DNA of 44,862 nucleotides from Desulfobacterales bacterium (GTDB taxonomy: Bacteria; Desulfobacterota; Desulfobacteria; Desulfobacterales; B30-G6): NCBI GenBank assembly GCA_029940035.1, contig JAOZRT010000003.1, positions 1 through 44,862 of the forward strand, read 5' to 3'. Below, in pieces: positions 1 through 6,712 of this stretch (position 1 is its first letter; every line of letters begins with the position of its first letter). The notes under the pieces are model-generated. The model saw only the letters and a list, made by a program, of their open reading frames with translations, made no database searches and had not been told where the DNA came from. A program made the position numbers and the translations under genes.

Positions 1-1
1 C

Positions 2-115
2 TACATAAATGGCGAATATTACCGTTTTGACCAAAGTACAGATACCATCATTATAGGATGTCAATCAAGTATGCCTTTCAAATCAAGAATGTACCCAATA
101 AGCCATGAAATATGA
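2..115 (+). CDS. 3' end of an unrecognised gene, cut by the window edge
   Basis: An open frame enters from the left edge and ends at TGA (113-115), giving 37 residues with no start inside the window. The product is not recognised. Support for a real coding tail is that the same frame, ending FKSKTYPITHEI, is preserved in the second copy of this segment 3293 bp downstream, although that copy is cut short at its 5' end. Differences between the copies include both silent and amino-acid-changing ones, so selection is not clear. It lies just upstream of the zinc-ribbon gene. Confidence 0.45.
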   Translation, partial: YINGEYYRFDQSTDTIIIGCQSSMPFKSRMYPISHEI

Positions 116-285
116 TATGATAGTGGCATGAGACCAACCGACCGAATGGAATGCCTGTCGTGTGGATGGAGGGGAGAGGCCCAGGATCTCAAACACCTGA
201 CGGTCAAGCTTCAGGCTTCCCCTATGAACCTGGAAGAAAAAGCCTGCCCGAAATGCAAGAGCATTGCAATAGAAAAGATAAATCC
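28..285 (+). repeat. direct duplication, copy 1 (gene tail plus zinc-ribbon gene)
   Basis: This segment aligns without gaps to 3321-3578, with a constant offset of 3293 bp. I counted about 10 differences in the first 100 bases, so identity is near 90% by eye. It carries the end of one gene and nearly all of the next. Similarity fades in the last codons of the zinc-ribbon gene. The two copies are in the same orientation and flank a large lipoprotein gene. Confidence 0.85.
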
Positions 286-310
286 CCGCCGCCGGAGTAA
301 GTTGCTGTGA
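128..310 (+). CDS. small zinc-ribbon protein, copy 1 (60 aa)
   Basis: A 60-residue protein with two CxxC knuckles: CLSC near residues 9-12 and CPKC near 40-43, about 27 residues apart. This is the spacing of a treble-clef or zinc-ribbon fold that would bind one zinc ion. GWRGEAQDL follows the first knuckle. No catalytic motif is visible, and the function is unknown; small zinc ribbons of this sort often bind nucleic acid or protein. A close paralogue lies at 3421-3600. The stop overlaps the GTG of the next small frame (GTGA), which suggests translational coupling. Confidence 0.7.
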   Translation: MRPTDRMECLSCGWRGEAQDLKHLTVKLQASPMNLEEKACPKCKSIAIEKINPRRRSKLL

Positions 311-456
311 GGCCCACGGATGATGAAATTGCCCGGGATTATGAATTGTGGATCAAGTACGCCCATGATGAAATTCCGGATGGTGAATTTTATGCAATGA
401 CCATCAAAGAGAAATTAGAGATCATTGTGGCCATTCGAAATACGCCAGTGAGATGA
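307..456 (+). CDS. small hypothetical protein coupled to the zinc ribbon
   Basis: A 49-residue frame starts at GTG 307 and overlaps the TGA of the zinc-ribbon gene by the four bases GTGA, typical of translational coupling. The product begins MRPTDDEIARDYELWIKY and is acidic, helical-looking and without Cys, signal peptide or membrane segment. It is not recognised. It is not repeated after the second zinc-ribbon copy, so it is not part of the duplicated unit. Existence rests only on the overlap and protein-like composition. Confidence 0.45.
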   Translation: MRPTDDEIARDYELWIKYAHDEIPDGEFYAMTIKEKLEIIVAIRNTPVR

Positions 457-488
457 CCACCCTGCCGGGCAGCACCTATAGCTTGTCC

Positions 489-821
489 TCACTTTTTAAT
501 TGTGATCCTGTCTTCCTGGTTAACCTTCAACCAGTCTTCTGGAGCTTGGATCACATACACAGCCTTCGGATAGATCGCCACATAGATTCCATTATGGTGT
601 TTTTTACAGCTATCAAATCCAGTGGTTTTACAGGTGCAAATGGTGTAGACCGCCGGAGGCTGCTCATAAGCACGTCCTGTGAATACCTGATAATCCATAT
701 CCGGATGAGGTCCGTGCACCTCCCACTGATCATCTTCGTCCATGAATAGATTCCTACGGTGTAACGCCGATCTGATTATTATTAAATTTTCCTTTTCGTC
801 ATCAAAATCCAAATAGCCCAT
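489..821 (-). CDS. hypothetical protein (110 aa)
   Basis: The product is not recognised. I chose the ATG at 821 (MGYLDFDDEKEN) rather than an upstream ATG at 863, because a GAGAGG ribosome binding site sits six bases before 821 and none is seen before 863. The protein is acidic at its N-terminus and has a CTCK...SCKKHH stretch in the middle that could be a metal site. It has no signal peptide or membrane segment. It is convergent with the small gene ending at 456 and stands alone. Confidence 0.5.
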   Translation of the reverse strand: MGYLDFDDEKENLIIIRSALHRRNLFMDEDDQWEVHGPHPDMDYQVFTGRAYEQPPAVYTICTCKTTGFDSCKKHHNGIYVAIYPKAVYVIQAPEDWLKVNQEDRITIKK

Positions 822-1084
822 CAAAATCCTCTCTCTCGCACTTGTCTTGGCTGGTTTTGACATCCCATTTTATCTGCTATTTTTGAACCACCGGAACCGC
901 AGAGCCAATATAATGATCGATATTTGCACAATATTCACATCAATGATTTCCCGCGTTGCAGTTGCAGGCAGGGTCATGGCCATCGCTATCCCCCCCCATA
1001 GGGTTACTTTTCCGAGATCTCCAGATATACGGCCTCTTAGGAAGTCTTTTCCCTACAGTTTGACATGAATCTGGTGGAGTTGTC

Positions 1085-1122
1085 AAAAAAGAAGGGGGCC
1101 GGTATTACCGGTCACCCTTTTT
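1085..1122 (-). terminator. bidirectional rho-independent terminator
   Basis: A G+C-rich stem with the inner arms CCGGT and ACCGG around ATT is flanked by AAAAAA on the left and TTTTT on the right, so it can act on either strand. It lies about 180 bp beyond the stop of the large minus-strand lipoprotein gene and is the most likely terminator for it. Confidence 0.6.
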
Positions 1123-1170
1123 GTTATCTGCGGGGGAATCTCCCCGTGTCGACCTGCAGTGCCTATCCCT

Positions 1171-1230
1171 TTAAAGGCGGTCAAAAGCCTCGGACATATC
1201 CTTCAGAATCTCATCCACCATTTCCATCAC
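1171..1230 (-). pseudogene. possible remnant of an IS5-type transposase N-terminus
   Basis: The minus-strand frame reads MEMVDEILKDMSEAFDRL and then stops. From memory, IS5-family transposases carry a similar N-terminal segment of the form MVDEiL..lSp.FD.LY followed by GRPSIPPE. The stop falls where the Tyr would be. No continuation of the family pattern was found in any frame downstream, so this is a short, weak match that could be chance. Confidence 0.25.
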
Positions 1231-1299
1231 TCCACCCAGCAGATAAGATGAGGCCGGGGAGTTTGATCGGAATGCTTATTTTTCAATAGTTATGACTCA

Positions 1300-3204
1300 T
1301 TATTCTACCGATAATTCTTTTGGGGGATAGCGATAGAAACCAGAATCGTCCGTGGCGGTAATATAGAATGTGGAAGCCCCGGTTGGTATTTCAGGATTCA
1401 CAGTTGCGCCAGCTACTTCAAACCAGTCTGTATTGTCAAATCTGTAACGGATTCGATCAACAGGCTTATCAGTTTTAGCGGAACTGATGTAAGTAGCAGA
1501 CACAGAGGAACCATTTGTTTCCAAGGTATCCAACTGTGGTAAATAATCACCATCTATACCAAACCCAAAGTGTCTTTCAACTCCATCACCGGTCCTAATT
1601 CCGATATAAATCGGGACAACATCCTCTATAAAGATTTTATTCCCGTTGTTCAGTGGGTAGATTGGCTTCGTTATATCTAAATACCTAATATTGTAATTAT
1701 AAAGATTTACACTTGTATCATAGTATCCGTCTCCCCGGAGGAGCCGGTTGGCCATTTCACTATCATCCCAGATGGGATTCATCCAGATACCACAATGTAA
1801 AATTGGTGGGTCTTTCAACTCATTCCCATTTACGTCTTCAAAGCGTAACGTAATATGATCAATACGCTTTTGGTCATCAATAAAAACCTGTGGTATCACA
1901 TATACGTAGGTTTGTTCACTAATTTCATGTATATAAAAACTATCCTCATGTGTTTGTTTATTCTGATCATCTCCTACTGTGTATGTGACCGAATAAACGC
2001 CTTCAGGCGCCCTCTCGGGGTCGTAAATAAAGCTTCCAACATAAACAGATATGCCGCTGTTATTGAGAAAACTATCACTAACGTCTAAACAACTTATACA
2101 CAAAGGCAAATTTCCAGTCACAACATTTTGTTTATACTCACATTCATTTGTTCCTTCATTATAACCGAAATAACCATAGAACAGATCAATCTGTTCCGGA
2201 AATTCGACATTGCCGCCTATCAAACCTTGACCTTCGACCAAATCTCGCAACTTATATTCATTTAGATTCGTAGAAAAGATTAAATCATAAAAATCATAAA
2301 AGTCTTGTTCTGTTTTCCATTCTCCATCTCCATCATAGTCGATTGGATACATCACACTGCCATTCTCAAAACTTGTTATAACGTGAGGATCAAATGAATA
2401 ATATTTAGTATATCCCAATTGAAGATCAGCAATGTAGCCGTTTCTTTGACGTTCAATCTGTGTTAAAAGGTGCTCCCACGGCATTCGGCACTTAGTCCTA
2501 TCCTCGTCTGATGTAGGATTAAACGTTATAATGTCCTTCCAATCAATAATGCCATCGCTATTAATATCATCCGGGTGATTGTCTCCATCAAGATCATCAA
2601 CAATTCCATCACCATCTTTGTCCTCACCAATGAGAAACGCTTTAGCTACACATTTTAATACATTTTTTACCTCTTCCGTGCTGATTTCATCTTGTTCATA
2701 AAGGGTGCCGATAGCGTATTGAGACGCCAGCAATAACAAAGGATTAAATTTGGTCGTAAGTTTTAAATCTGATAAATCATGTGCGGAAGGAACAATAAAA
2801 TTGAACTCTATATTATTAAAGGTTGGATCCAAATCACGTTGCCCGTCATCATCAACATCAACATCATATCCTTCTGATACACTAATATAAATTGGTTCCT
2901 CAAGATGGTCTGTTGGGATATCAACTACAAATTCTCCGGCATCATCAAGCAGTTCGGCGTCTTTCGTTGAACCAATCGCAATAGGGCTTGCCTGTTCTCC
3001 GGTCTTGTTGGAATTAATCATATCTTTTGGCAGAAAAATCCTAACGTTTGCCTCGATAATTGGCCCCATGACAACTTGAGCACTAAATGATTGCGTTGAC
3101 TGGCCAGATGCACCGGATCCATCACTGCACCCCAACAAACCTAAAAAACCCAATGCAATCATAAGTCTTGTCAATGTAGGACCGTATTGAATTGCAGCTT
3201 TCAT
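1300..3204 (-). CDS. large lipoprotein with calcium-binding-type repeats (634 aa)
   Basis: The N-terminus is a lipoprotein signal: a hydrophobic segment at residues 14-25 and the lipobox LLGC with the lipidated Cys at 26. Ser follows, which predicts outer-membrane sorting. Asp-rich loops at about 113-126 (DVDVDDDGQRDLDP) and 195-224 (DKDGDGIVDD onward) match the DxDxDG pattern of thrombospondin type 3, dockerin or EF-hand-like loops; a further YDGDG loop lies near 289. The C-terminal third looks beta-rich and may be Ig-like. The start has a GGAGG site four bases upstream. The gene is clearly A+T-richer than the core genes and stands between two copies of a duplicated segment, which suggests acquisition. 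A surface or adhesion role is inference. Confidence 0.75.
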   Translation of the reverse strand: MKAAIQYGPTLTRLMIALGFLGLLGCSDGSGASGQSTQSFSAQVVMGPIIEANVRIFLPKDMINSNKTGEQASPIAIGSTKDAELLDDAGEFVVDIPTDHLEEPIYISVSEGYDVDVDDDGQRDLDPTFNNIEFNFIVPSAHDLSDLKLTTKFNPLLLLASQYAIGTLYEQDEISTEEVKNVLKCVAKAFLIGEDKDGDGIVDDLDGDNHPDDINSDGIIDWKDIITFNPTSDEDRTKCRMPWEHLLTQIERQRNGYIADLQLGYTKYYSFDPHVITSFENGSVMYPIDYDGDGEWKTEQDFYDFYDLIFSTNLNEYKLRDLVEGQGLIGGNVEFPEQIDLFYGYFGYNEGTNECEYKQNVVTGNLPLCISCLDVSDSFLNNSGISVYVGSFIYDPERAPEGVYSVTYTVGDDQNKQTHEDSFYIHEISEQTYVYVIPQVFIDDQKRIDHITLRFEDVNGNELKDPPILHCGIWMNPIWDDSEMANRLLRGDGYYDTSVNLYNYNIRYLDITKPIYPLNNGNKIFIEDVVPIYIGIRTGDGVERHFGFGIDGDYLPQLDTLETNGSSVSATYISSAKTDKPVDRIRYRFDNTDWFEVAGATVNPEIPTGASTFYITATDDSGFYRYPPKELSVE

Positions 3205-3303
3205 GAAACCTCCATGTTAAGAAAACACGGCAAATACTACCTTTTATAGGAAAATGCCCAGGGGATGGCAAGTCAGTTCCTGGATAATTACAATATCTGG
3301 AAT

Positions 3304-3408
3304 ATGTTATCAATAATTTATGACCAAAGTACTGATACCATCATTATAGGATGTCAATCAAGTATGTCTTTCAAGTCAAAAACGTACCCAATCACCCATG
3401 AAATATGA
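3304..3408 (+). pseudogene. second copy of the gene tail, 5'-truncated
   Basis: This is the downstream copy of the coding tail seen at 2-115. The shared frame (IIIGCQSSM, ending HEI) is intact and ends at TGA 3406-3408, but homology starts abruptly at 3321. An ATG at 3304 could start a 34-residue peptide without a good ribosome binding site. It is most simply a truncated by-product of the duplication. Confidence 0.5.
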
Positions 3409-3578
3409 TATGATCATGGAATGAAATCAACCAACCGAATAAAATGCCTGTCATGTGGATGGAGGGGCGAGGCTCAGGATCTCGAACACCTAACGATCAA
3501 GCTTCAAGCCTCCCCTATGGACCTGGGAAAAAAAGCCTGCCCGCTGTGCAAGAGCATTGCCGTTGAAAAAATCAGGCA
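3321..3578 (+). repeat. direct duplication, copy 2
   Basis: Gap-free partner of 28-285 at an offset of 3293 bp. It begins at TGACCAAAGT and fades near the last codons of the zinc-ribbon gene. Constant spacing with scattered substitutions indicates an old segmental duplication, not a recent one. Confidence 0.85.
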
Positions 3579-3600
3579 CAATTACACTCTTTTAAGATGA
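3421..3600 (+). CDS. small zinc-ribbon protein, copy 2 (59 aa)
   Basis: Paralogue of the 128-310 gene with the same reading frame, start and length to within one codon. It retains all four Cys (CLSC and CPLC), GWRGEAQDLEHL and the middle LQASPMDL. Most changes are conservative, and the C-terminal tail has diverged to HNYTLLR. Keeping an open frame and all metal ligands while the DNA has drifted suggests that both copies are functional. The function is unknown. Confidence 0.65.
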   Translation: MKSTNRIKCLSCGWRGEAQDLEHLTIKLQASPMDLGKKACPLCKSIAVEKIRHNYTLLR

Positions 3601-3613
3601 AAGCAAAGGCCCT

Positions 3614-3847
3614 ATGCGTGTTGGAAACATCCGACTCTCAGACAATGCTATGTTAAGAACCACGCTTGGCGCTGTGATGATCAGCTTTTCCGCAGTGTGA
3701 GACGTAGTTTTTTTCGACCGCCATACCTCTACCATGGCGTGGGTCGGGGTGGCCCTATCCCTGGCGGCTATCTACATGGGTGCAACCAGTGGTCAAAAAG
3801 CACCTCAATCACTTCAGCATAGCCACCAGGATAAATATCTGGTATAG
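3614..3847 (+). pseudogene. EamA/DMT-type transporter remnant
   Basis: One frame reads MRVGNIRLSDNAMLRTTLGA, then VMISFSAV, a TGA stop, and then DVVFFDRHTSTMAW with a hydrophobic GVALSLAAIYMGAT segment, ending at TAG 3847. The first part resembles the N-terminus and the second the last transmembrane helix of EamA (drug/metabolite transporter) proteins. About 220 residues between them are missing. TGA replaces the Trp expected after FSAV. The likely history is an internal deletion plus a stop mutation. The assignment is from family knowledge without a search. Confidence 0.5.
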
Positions 3848-3855
3848 TGACGTTT

Positions 3856-4473
3856 ATGATAAAACACATTGTTAAAAATTTCAGCTGTCTTTTTTCCTTA
3901 GTAATTTTCATTATATCCTGTGCGGGAACAGAACTCACCGAAAAGCCGGTTGAAGATATTTATCATGGGAAGCCCGTATCTGACATTCTTGTCATAGCGA
4001 TTACCGGAAATGAGCACAATCGGCGGGCCTATGAGCAAAAGTTCGTTGCGCGCCTCAAATTTGTTGGTGTTGACGCCATCTCCAGCGAAGCAGTCATCCC
4101 TATGCCTCCAGATTTGGAAATGGAAAGAGAGACCATATTGGATGCGGTTAATCAATACGAAAACGACGCTGTGATCATCACGCATTTGATTGACAAAAAG
4201 GTAGAAGATGTCTACACGCGGGGCGTTACCGGACAAAGAGGCTTCCATGGTTTTTATCTCAGCCGTTACAGTTATGCTTATGATCGGGGATATTCAAGCA
4301 CAAGCACTACGCTCTGGTTGGAAACGAATTTGTACCATGTAAAAACGGATAAACTTATCTGGGCAGGGGTATCAGAGTCATGGGGCAAAAGTTCCCAAGA
4401 ACAGATTGTCGATGAAGTGATCAAGGCTGTGATTGATAATTTACATGAAAATAATTTAATCGAACCAAAATAA
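3856..4473 (+). CDS. putative lipoprotein (205 aa)
   Basis: The ATG at 3856 gives a classical lipoprotein signal, MIKHIVKNFSCLFSLVIFII, followed by the Cys of the lipobox (IISC-AG). A GTG nine bases upstream is possible but less attractive. The mature part has an alpha/beta pattern (DILVIAITGNEHNRRAYEQK, then VDAISSEAVIP) and a C-terminal stretch of the form LYHVKTDKLIWAGVSES, which resembles DUF4136-like and related periplasmic lipoproteins. The ligand is unknown. It lies directly after the transporter remnant and appears to be monocistronic. Confidence 0.65.
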   Translation: MIKHIVKNFSCLFSLVIFIISCAGTELTEKPVEDIYHGKPVSDILVIAITGNEHNRRAYEQKFVARLKFVGVDAISSEAVIPMPPDLEMERETILDAVNQYENDAVIITHLIDKKVEDVYTRGVTGQRGFHGFYLSRYSYAYDRGYSSTSTTLWLETNLYHVKTDKLIWAGVSESWGKSSQEQIVDEVIKAVIDNLHENNLIEPK

Positions 4474-4562
4474 AAATTGGGTGCGTTGATAACTGCAACA
4501 TCATTGGAACTATATACAATTTTCAGGAGTAGAAAACAGTTCCGGGATCGTCGTCAGACATC

Positions 4563-4649
4563 TTAACGTTTTTTTTCGAAACCCATTCCCAGTTTTTTGA
4601 GCAGACTGATTGATCCAATAGCCTTCCAGGACAAATCGTTCAGCGTCAT
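4563..4649 (-). pseudogene. remnant of a GNAT acetyltransferase C-terminus
   Basis: A 28-codon minus-strand frame reads SISLLKKLGMGFEKKR at its end. This resembles the C-terminal alpha4-beta7 segment of RimI/RimJ-type GNAT acetyltransferases (N..S..LLEKLGM.FEK). Nothing upstream continues the fold because the DUF4097-type gene begins its 3' end ten bases away. It is a plausible decayed fragment; the match is short. Confidence 0.35.
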
Positions 4650-4658
4650 GTAAGGACT

Positions 4659-5201
4659 TCAATTCAAGCTACTCAGCTCAATAGCCCCATTCGATGTTCG
4701 ACACGAAACTTTCTTTCCGCCTTCGCCCAACCTGCCACGCAGGGATGTTTTGGAGATTTCCTGGACAACGACTTCCAGGTCTTTAACCGTAATTTTCCCA
4801 TTGGAGTTTTTTGCTTCCAAATCGATGTCCAGCGCTGGATCGATTTTGAGTTCGATGGCACCGTTGCTGGTGCGAACGCGCAAGCCGTTTTCCCCTACGC
4901 CCCGCACGTCCGTTTCTATGGTGCCGTTGGAGGTCTCCAACACGACCACACCGGTGGTCCGCTCAACCCTGATGGAACCGTTGCTGGTGCGGGCGCTCAC
5001 GTATCCTGTGACGTCCTTGATCTTGATGGTACCATTACTTGTACTCGCATCGATATCACCCTTGGAATCCTCAACATCTATAGTACCATTCGAGGTACTA
5101 ATCTCGGTATCACCGTGCGATCCTTTGAGTTCAATTGCTCCATTTGAGGTTCCTACGCTTTTGACAATCACATTGAACGGCACCTTGATGTCGTAGCTCA
5201 C
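4659..5201 (-). CDS. DUF4097-like beta-repeat protein, perhaps 5'-truncated
   Basis: The 180 residues are built from eight SNG-containing turns (TSNGTI, TSNGAI, TSNGSI, NSNGKI) spaced roughly 16-28 residues apart. This is the signature of DUF4097/DUF4098 putative adhesin domains, which form a right-handed parallel beta structure. Family members normally carry a signal peptide or membrane anchor. Here the only start is a GTG at 5201, and an in-frame TAA lies 30 bases further upstream, so no leader is encoded. A dispersed repeat begins just upstream and may have replaced the original 5' end. It could be a cytoplasmic variant or a broken gene. Confidence 0.65.
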   Translation of the reverse strand: MSYDIKVPFNVIVKSVGTSNGAIELKGSHGDTEISTSNGTIDVEDSKGDIDASTSNGTIKIKDVTGYVSARTSNGSIRVERTTGVVVLETSNGTIETDVRGVGENGLRVRTSNGAIELKIDPALDIDLEAKNSNGKITVKDLEVVVQEISKTSLRGRLGEGGKKVSCRTSNGAIELSSLN

Positions 5202-5215
5202 AGAGACCTTCGGGT

Positions 5216-5300
5216 TTCGGATTGTACATATCTGACATGCTTAACAGGATCTACATGATATAAATTAGGTGTAAGGTAAACGGTATAAGGTACAAGGTGG
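5216..5300 (-). repeat. dispersed intergenic repeat, inverted partner of 21326-21410
   Basis: Read on the minus strand, this segment matches the plus strand at about 21326-21410. Shared blocks include CTTGTACCTTATACCG, TTTATATCATGTA, ATCCTGTTAA and TTTCAG/GTCAGATAT. Similarity is about 80% by eye. The copies are 16 kb apart and both are intergenic. A further fragment, AATCCTGTTAATCCCGTCTA, follows near 5337. Confidence 0.75.
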
Positions 5301-5518
5301 CTATACGCAAATAGCAGACAGCGCGCTCTCCATAATAATCCTGTTAATCCCGTCTAATATTTCTTCTGATGCATTGGCAGTCTGTCTTCCGTTCTCTGTC
5401 TTCTGGAATTTGCGGATAGAGATTCGCCGACTACCGGTCACTGATCACCGACTTACCTTCTCACGTTCTGATATTCTGATCTCCGTCTTGTGTGACTCTG
5501 GTTTCCGTCCTCTGGGGT
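5301..5518. repeat. low-complexity intergenic repeats after the ProDH gene
   Basis: The segment consists of near-repeats of the kind CTGTCTTCCGTTCTCTGTCTTCTG, GTCACTGATCACCGAC and TCTGGTTTCCGTCCTCTGGG. Related phrases recur near 21470-21500 and 27489-27530. No gene is seen. Confidence 0.55.
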
Positions 5519-6712
5519 TCAGGTGTGAGCCGCTTTCCTGCGCTCGCGCTCCTTGACGATCACCTCGAGCTCCTTGCTCATCTGACCGGCGATGGCCGTG
5601 TTTTCTTCCGCCCGCCGGGTGAGATAGGGCAGTGTCGACTCCAGCGGCCCGAAGGGAAGGTATTTGCTGACATTGTAGCCTGCATGGGCCAGGTTGTAGC
5701 TGATGTTGTCGCTCATCCCGAACAGCTGGGAGAAATAGATGTGCGGGTGGTTGTTGGGAAGCTTGTACGCCCGCATGTGCTCAGCCATCAGCCGGCAGCT
5801 TTTTTCATTGTGGGTGCCTACGCAAATCTCGACCGCATCGATGTGCTCCATGGAAATCCTCACGGCCTCGTCAAAATCCCGGTCCGTGTCGTCCTTGGTG
5901 GCGTTGATGGTGGAAACATACCCTTGGAGAAGGGCCCTTTCGCGTTCTTTTTCCAGATAAGCCCCGCGCACAAACTTGATACCCAAATGATAAGGCCCTG
6001 ACTCCGCATCTGCTATCAATTGCTTCAGGTAATCGATGCGATCCCACCGATACATCTGCAGCGTGGTAAACACGATGGCCTTTTGTTTATTGTATTTTGC
6101 CATCATCTTCTTCGCCAGGTCGTCCATGGCACCCTGGACCCAGCTCTCCTCTGCATCGATGTAAATGGGTTTGTCCGCCTGAAATGCAGCCTCACAAATT
6201 TCCATGAGACGCCGTTTCAGGTTTTCCCATTCCTTGCTCTCAGCATCTGACAACACTTGTTTTGAAGTGACTTTTTCAAAAAGATCGGATGTCCCGATGG
6301 CGCTCATTTTCATACAGGTGCAGGGGATATCCGGGTTCGACCGGGACTGCCTGATGATTTGAATCAGTTCTTGCTTAGTGGCCTCGAAACCGTTTTCGTC
6401 CTCAATTCCTTCCACCGCATAATCAAGTATGGTGCCAATGGAAGAGCCGGCCAGGCTGTTGATCACTCTGGTATATTCGGCCTTGGTTTCCCCGCCGCAG
6501 AATTGCTTGAACACCGTGGCCTTGATCAGGGGTTTTACGGGCAGGCCTATGGCCAGGGCAAACCTGGCTGCCCGGGAAAGAAACTTCACCAGGAAAGGAC
6601 TTTTTGTCAGCCAGAAGATCAGGAAGGACAAAAAGAGTTCCCTGTCCGACTTTCTGTTAAAAGCGATGGCTGTATCTTCAAAGGAAACCGGGGTATCATT
6701 TTTCTTGTTCAT
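5519..6712 (-). CDS. proline dehydrogenase (397 aa)
   Basis: The product matches monofunctional FAD-dependent proline dehydrogenase, which oxidises proline to pyrroline-5-carboxylate and passes electrons to the quinone pool. Family motifs seen are GIKFVRGAYLEKERE (TIM-barrel strand with the conserved Lys and Arg), FSQLFGMSD, KYLPFGP and the C-terminal PYLTRRAEEN that holds the carboxylate-binding Arg pair. The ATG at 6712 overlaps the TGA of the upstream M24 gene as ATGA, so I prefer it to an upstream in-frame start that lies inside that gene. No P5C dehydrogenase domain is fused, and no P5C dehydrogenase gene is in the window. Confidence 0.9.
   Translation of the reverse strand: MNKKNDTPVSFEDTAIAFNRKSDRELFLSFLIFWLTKSPFLVKFLSRAARFALAIGLPVKPLIKATVFKQFCGGETKAEYTRVINSLAGSSIGTILDYAVEGIEDENGFEATKQELIQIIRQSRSNPDIPCTCMKMSAIGTSDLFEKVTSKQVLSDAESKEWENLKRRLMEICEAAFQADKPIYIDAEESWVQGAMDDLAKKMMAKYNKQKAIVFTTLQMYRWDRIDYLKQLIADAESGPYHLGIKFVRGAYLEKERERALLQGYVSTINATKDDTDRDFDEAVRISMEHIDAVEICVGTHNEKSCRLMAEHMRAYKLPNNHPHIYFSQLFGMSDNISYNLAHAGYNVSKYLPFGPLESTLPYLTRRAEENTAIAGQMSKELEVIVKERERRKAAHT

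Larger units (their letters stand above)
822..1299. other. 478-bp stretch without an intact gene
   Basis: Open frames here are short and lack ribosome binding sites. The visible content is a strong hairpin at 1092-1122, a small CGGGG/CCCCG hairpin near 1130-1145, and a short minus-strand peptide frame that resembles a transposase N-terminus (1171-1230). The rest shows no recognisable structure. Confidence 0.5.

Noticed and set aside
847..1289. Short plus-strand frames near 1 kb
   Set aside because: No ribosome binding sites, no family resemblance, and one contains the terminator hairpin in its coding sequence.
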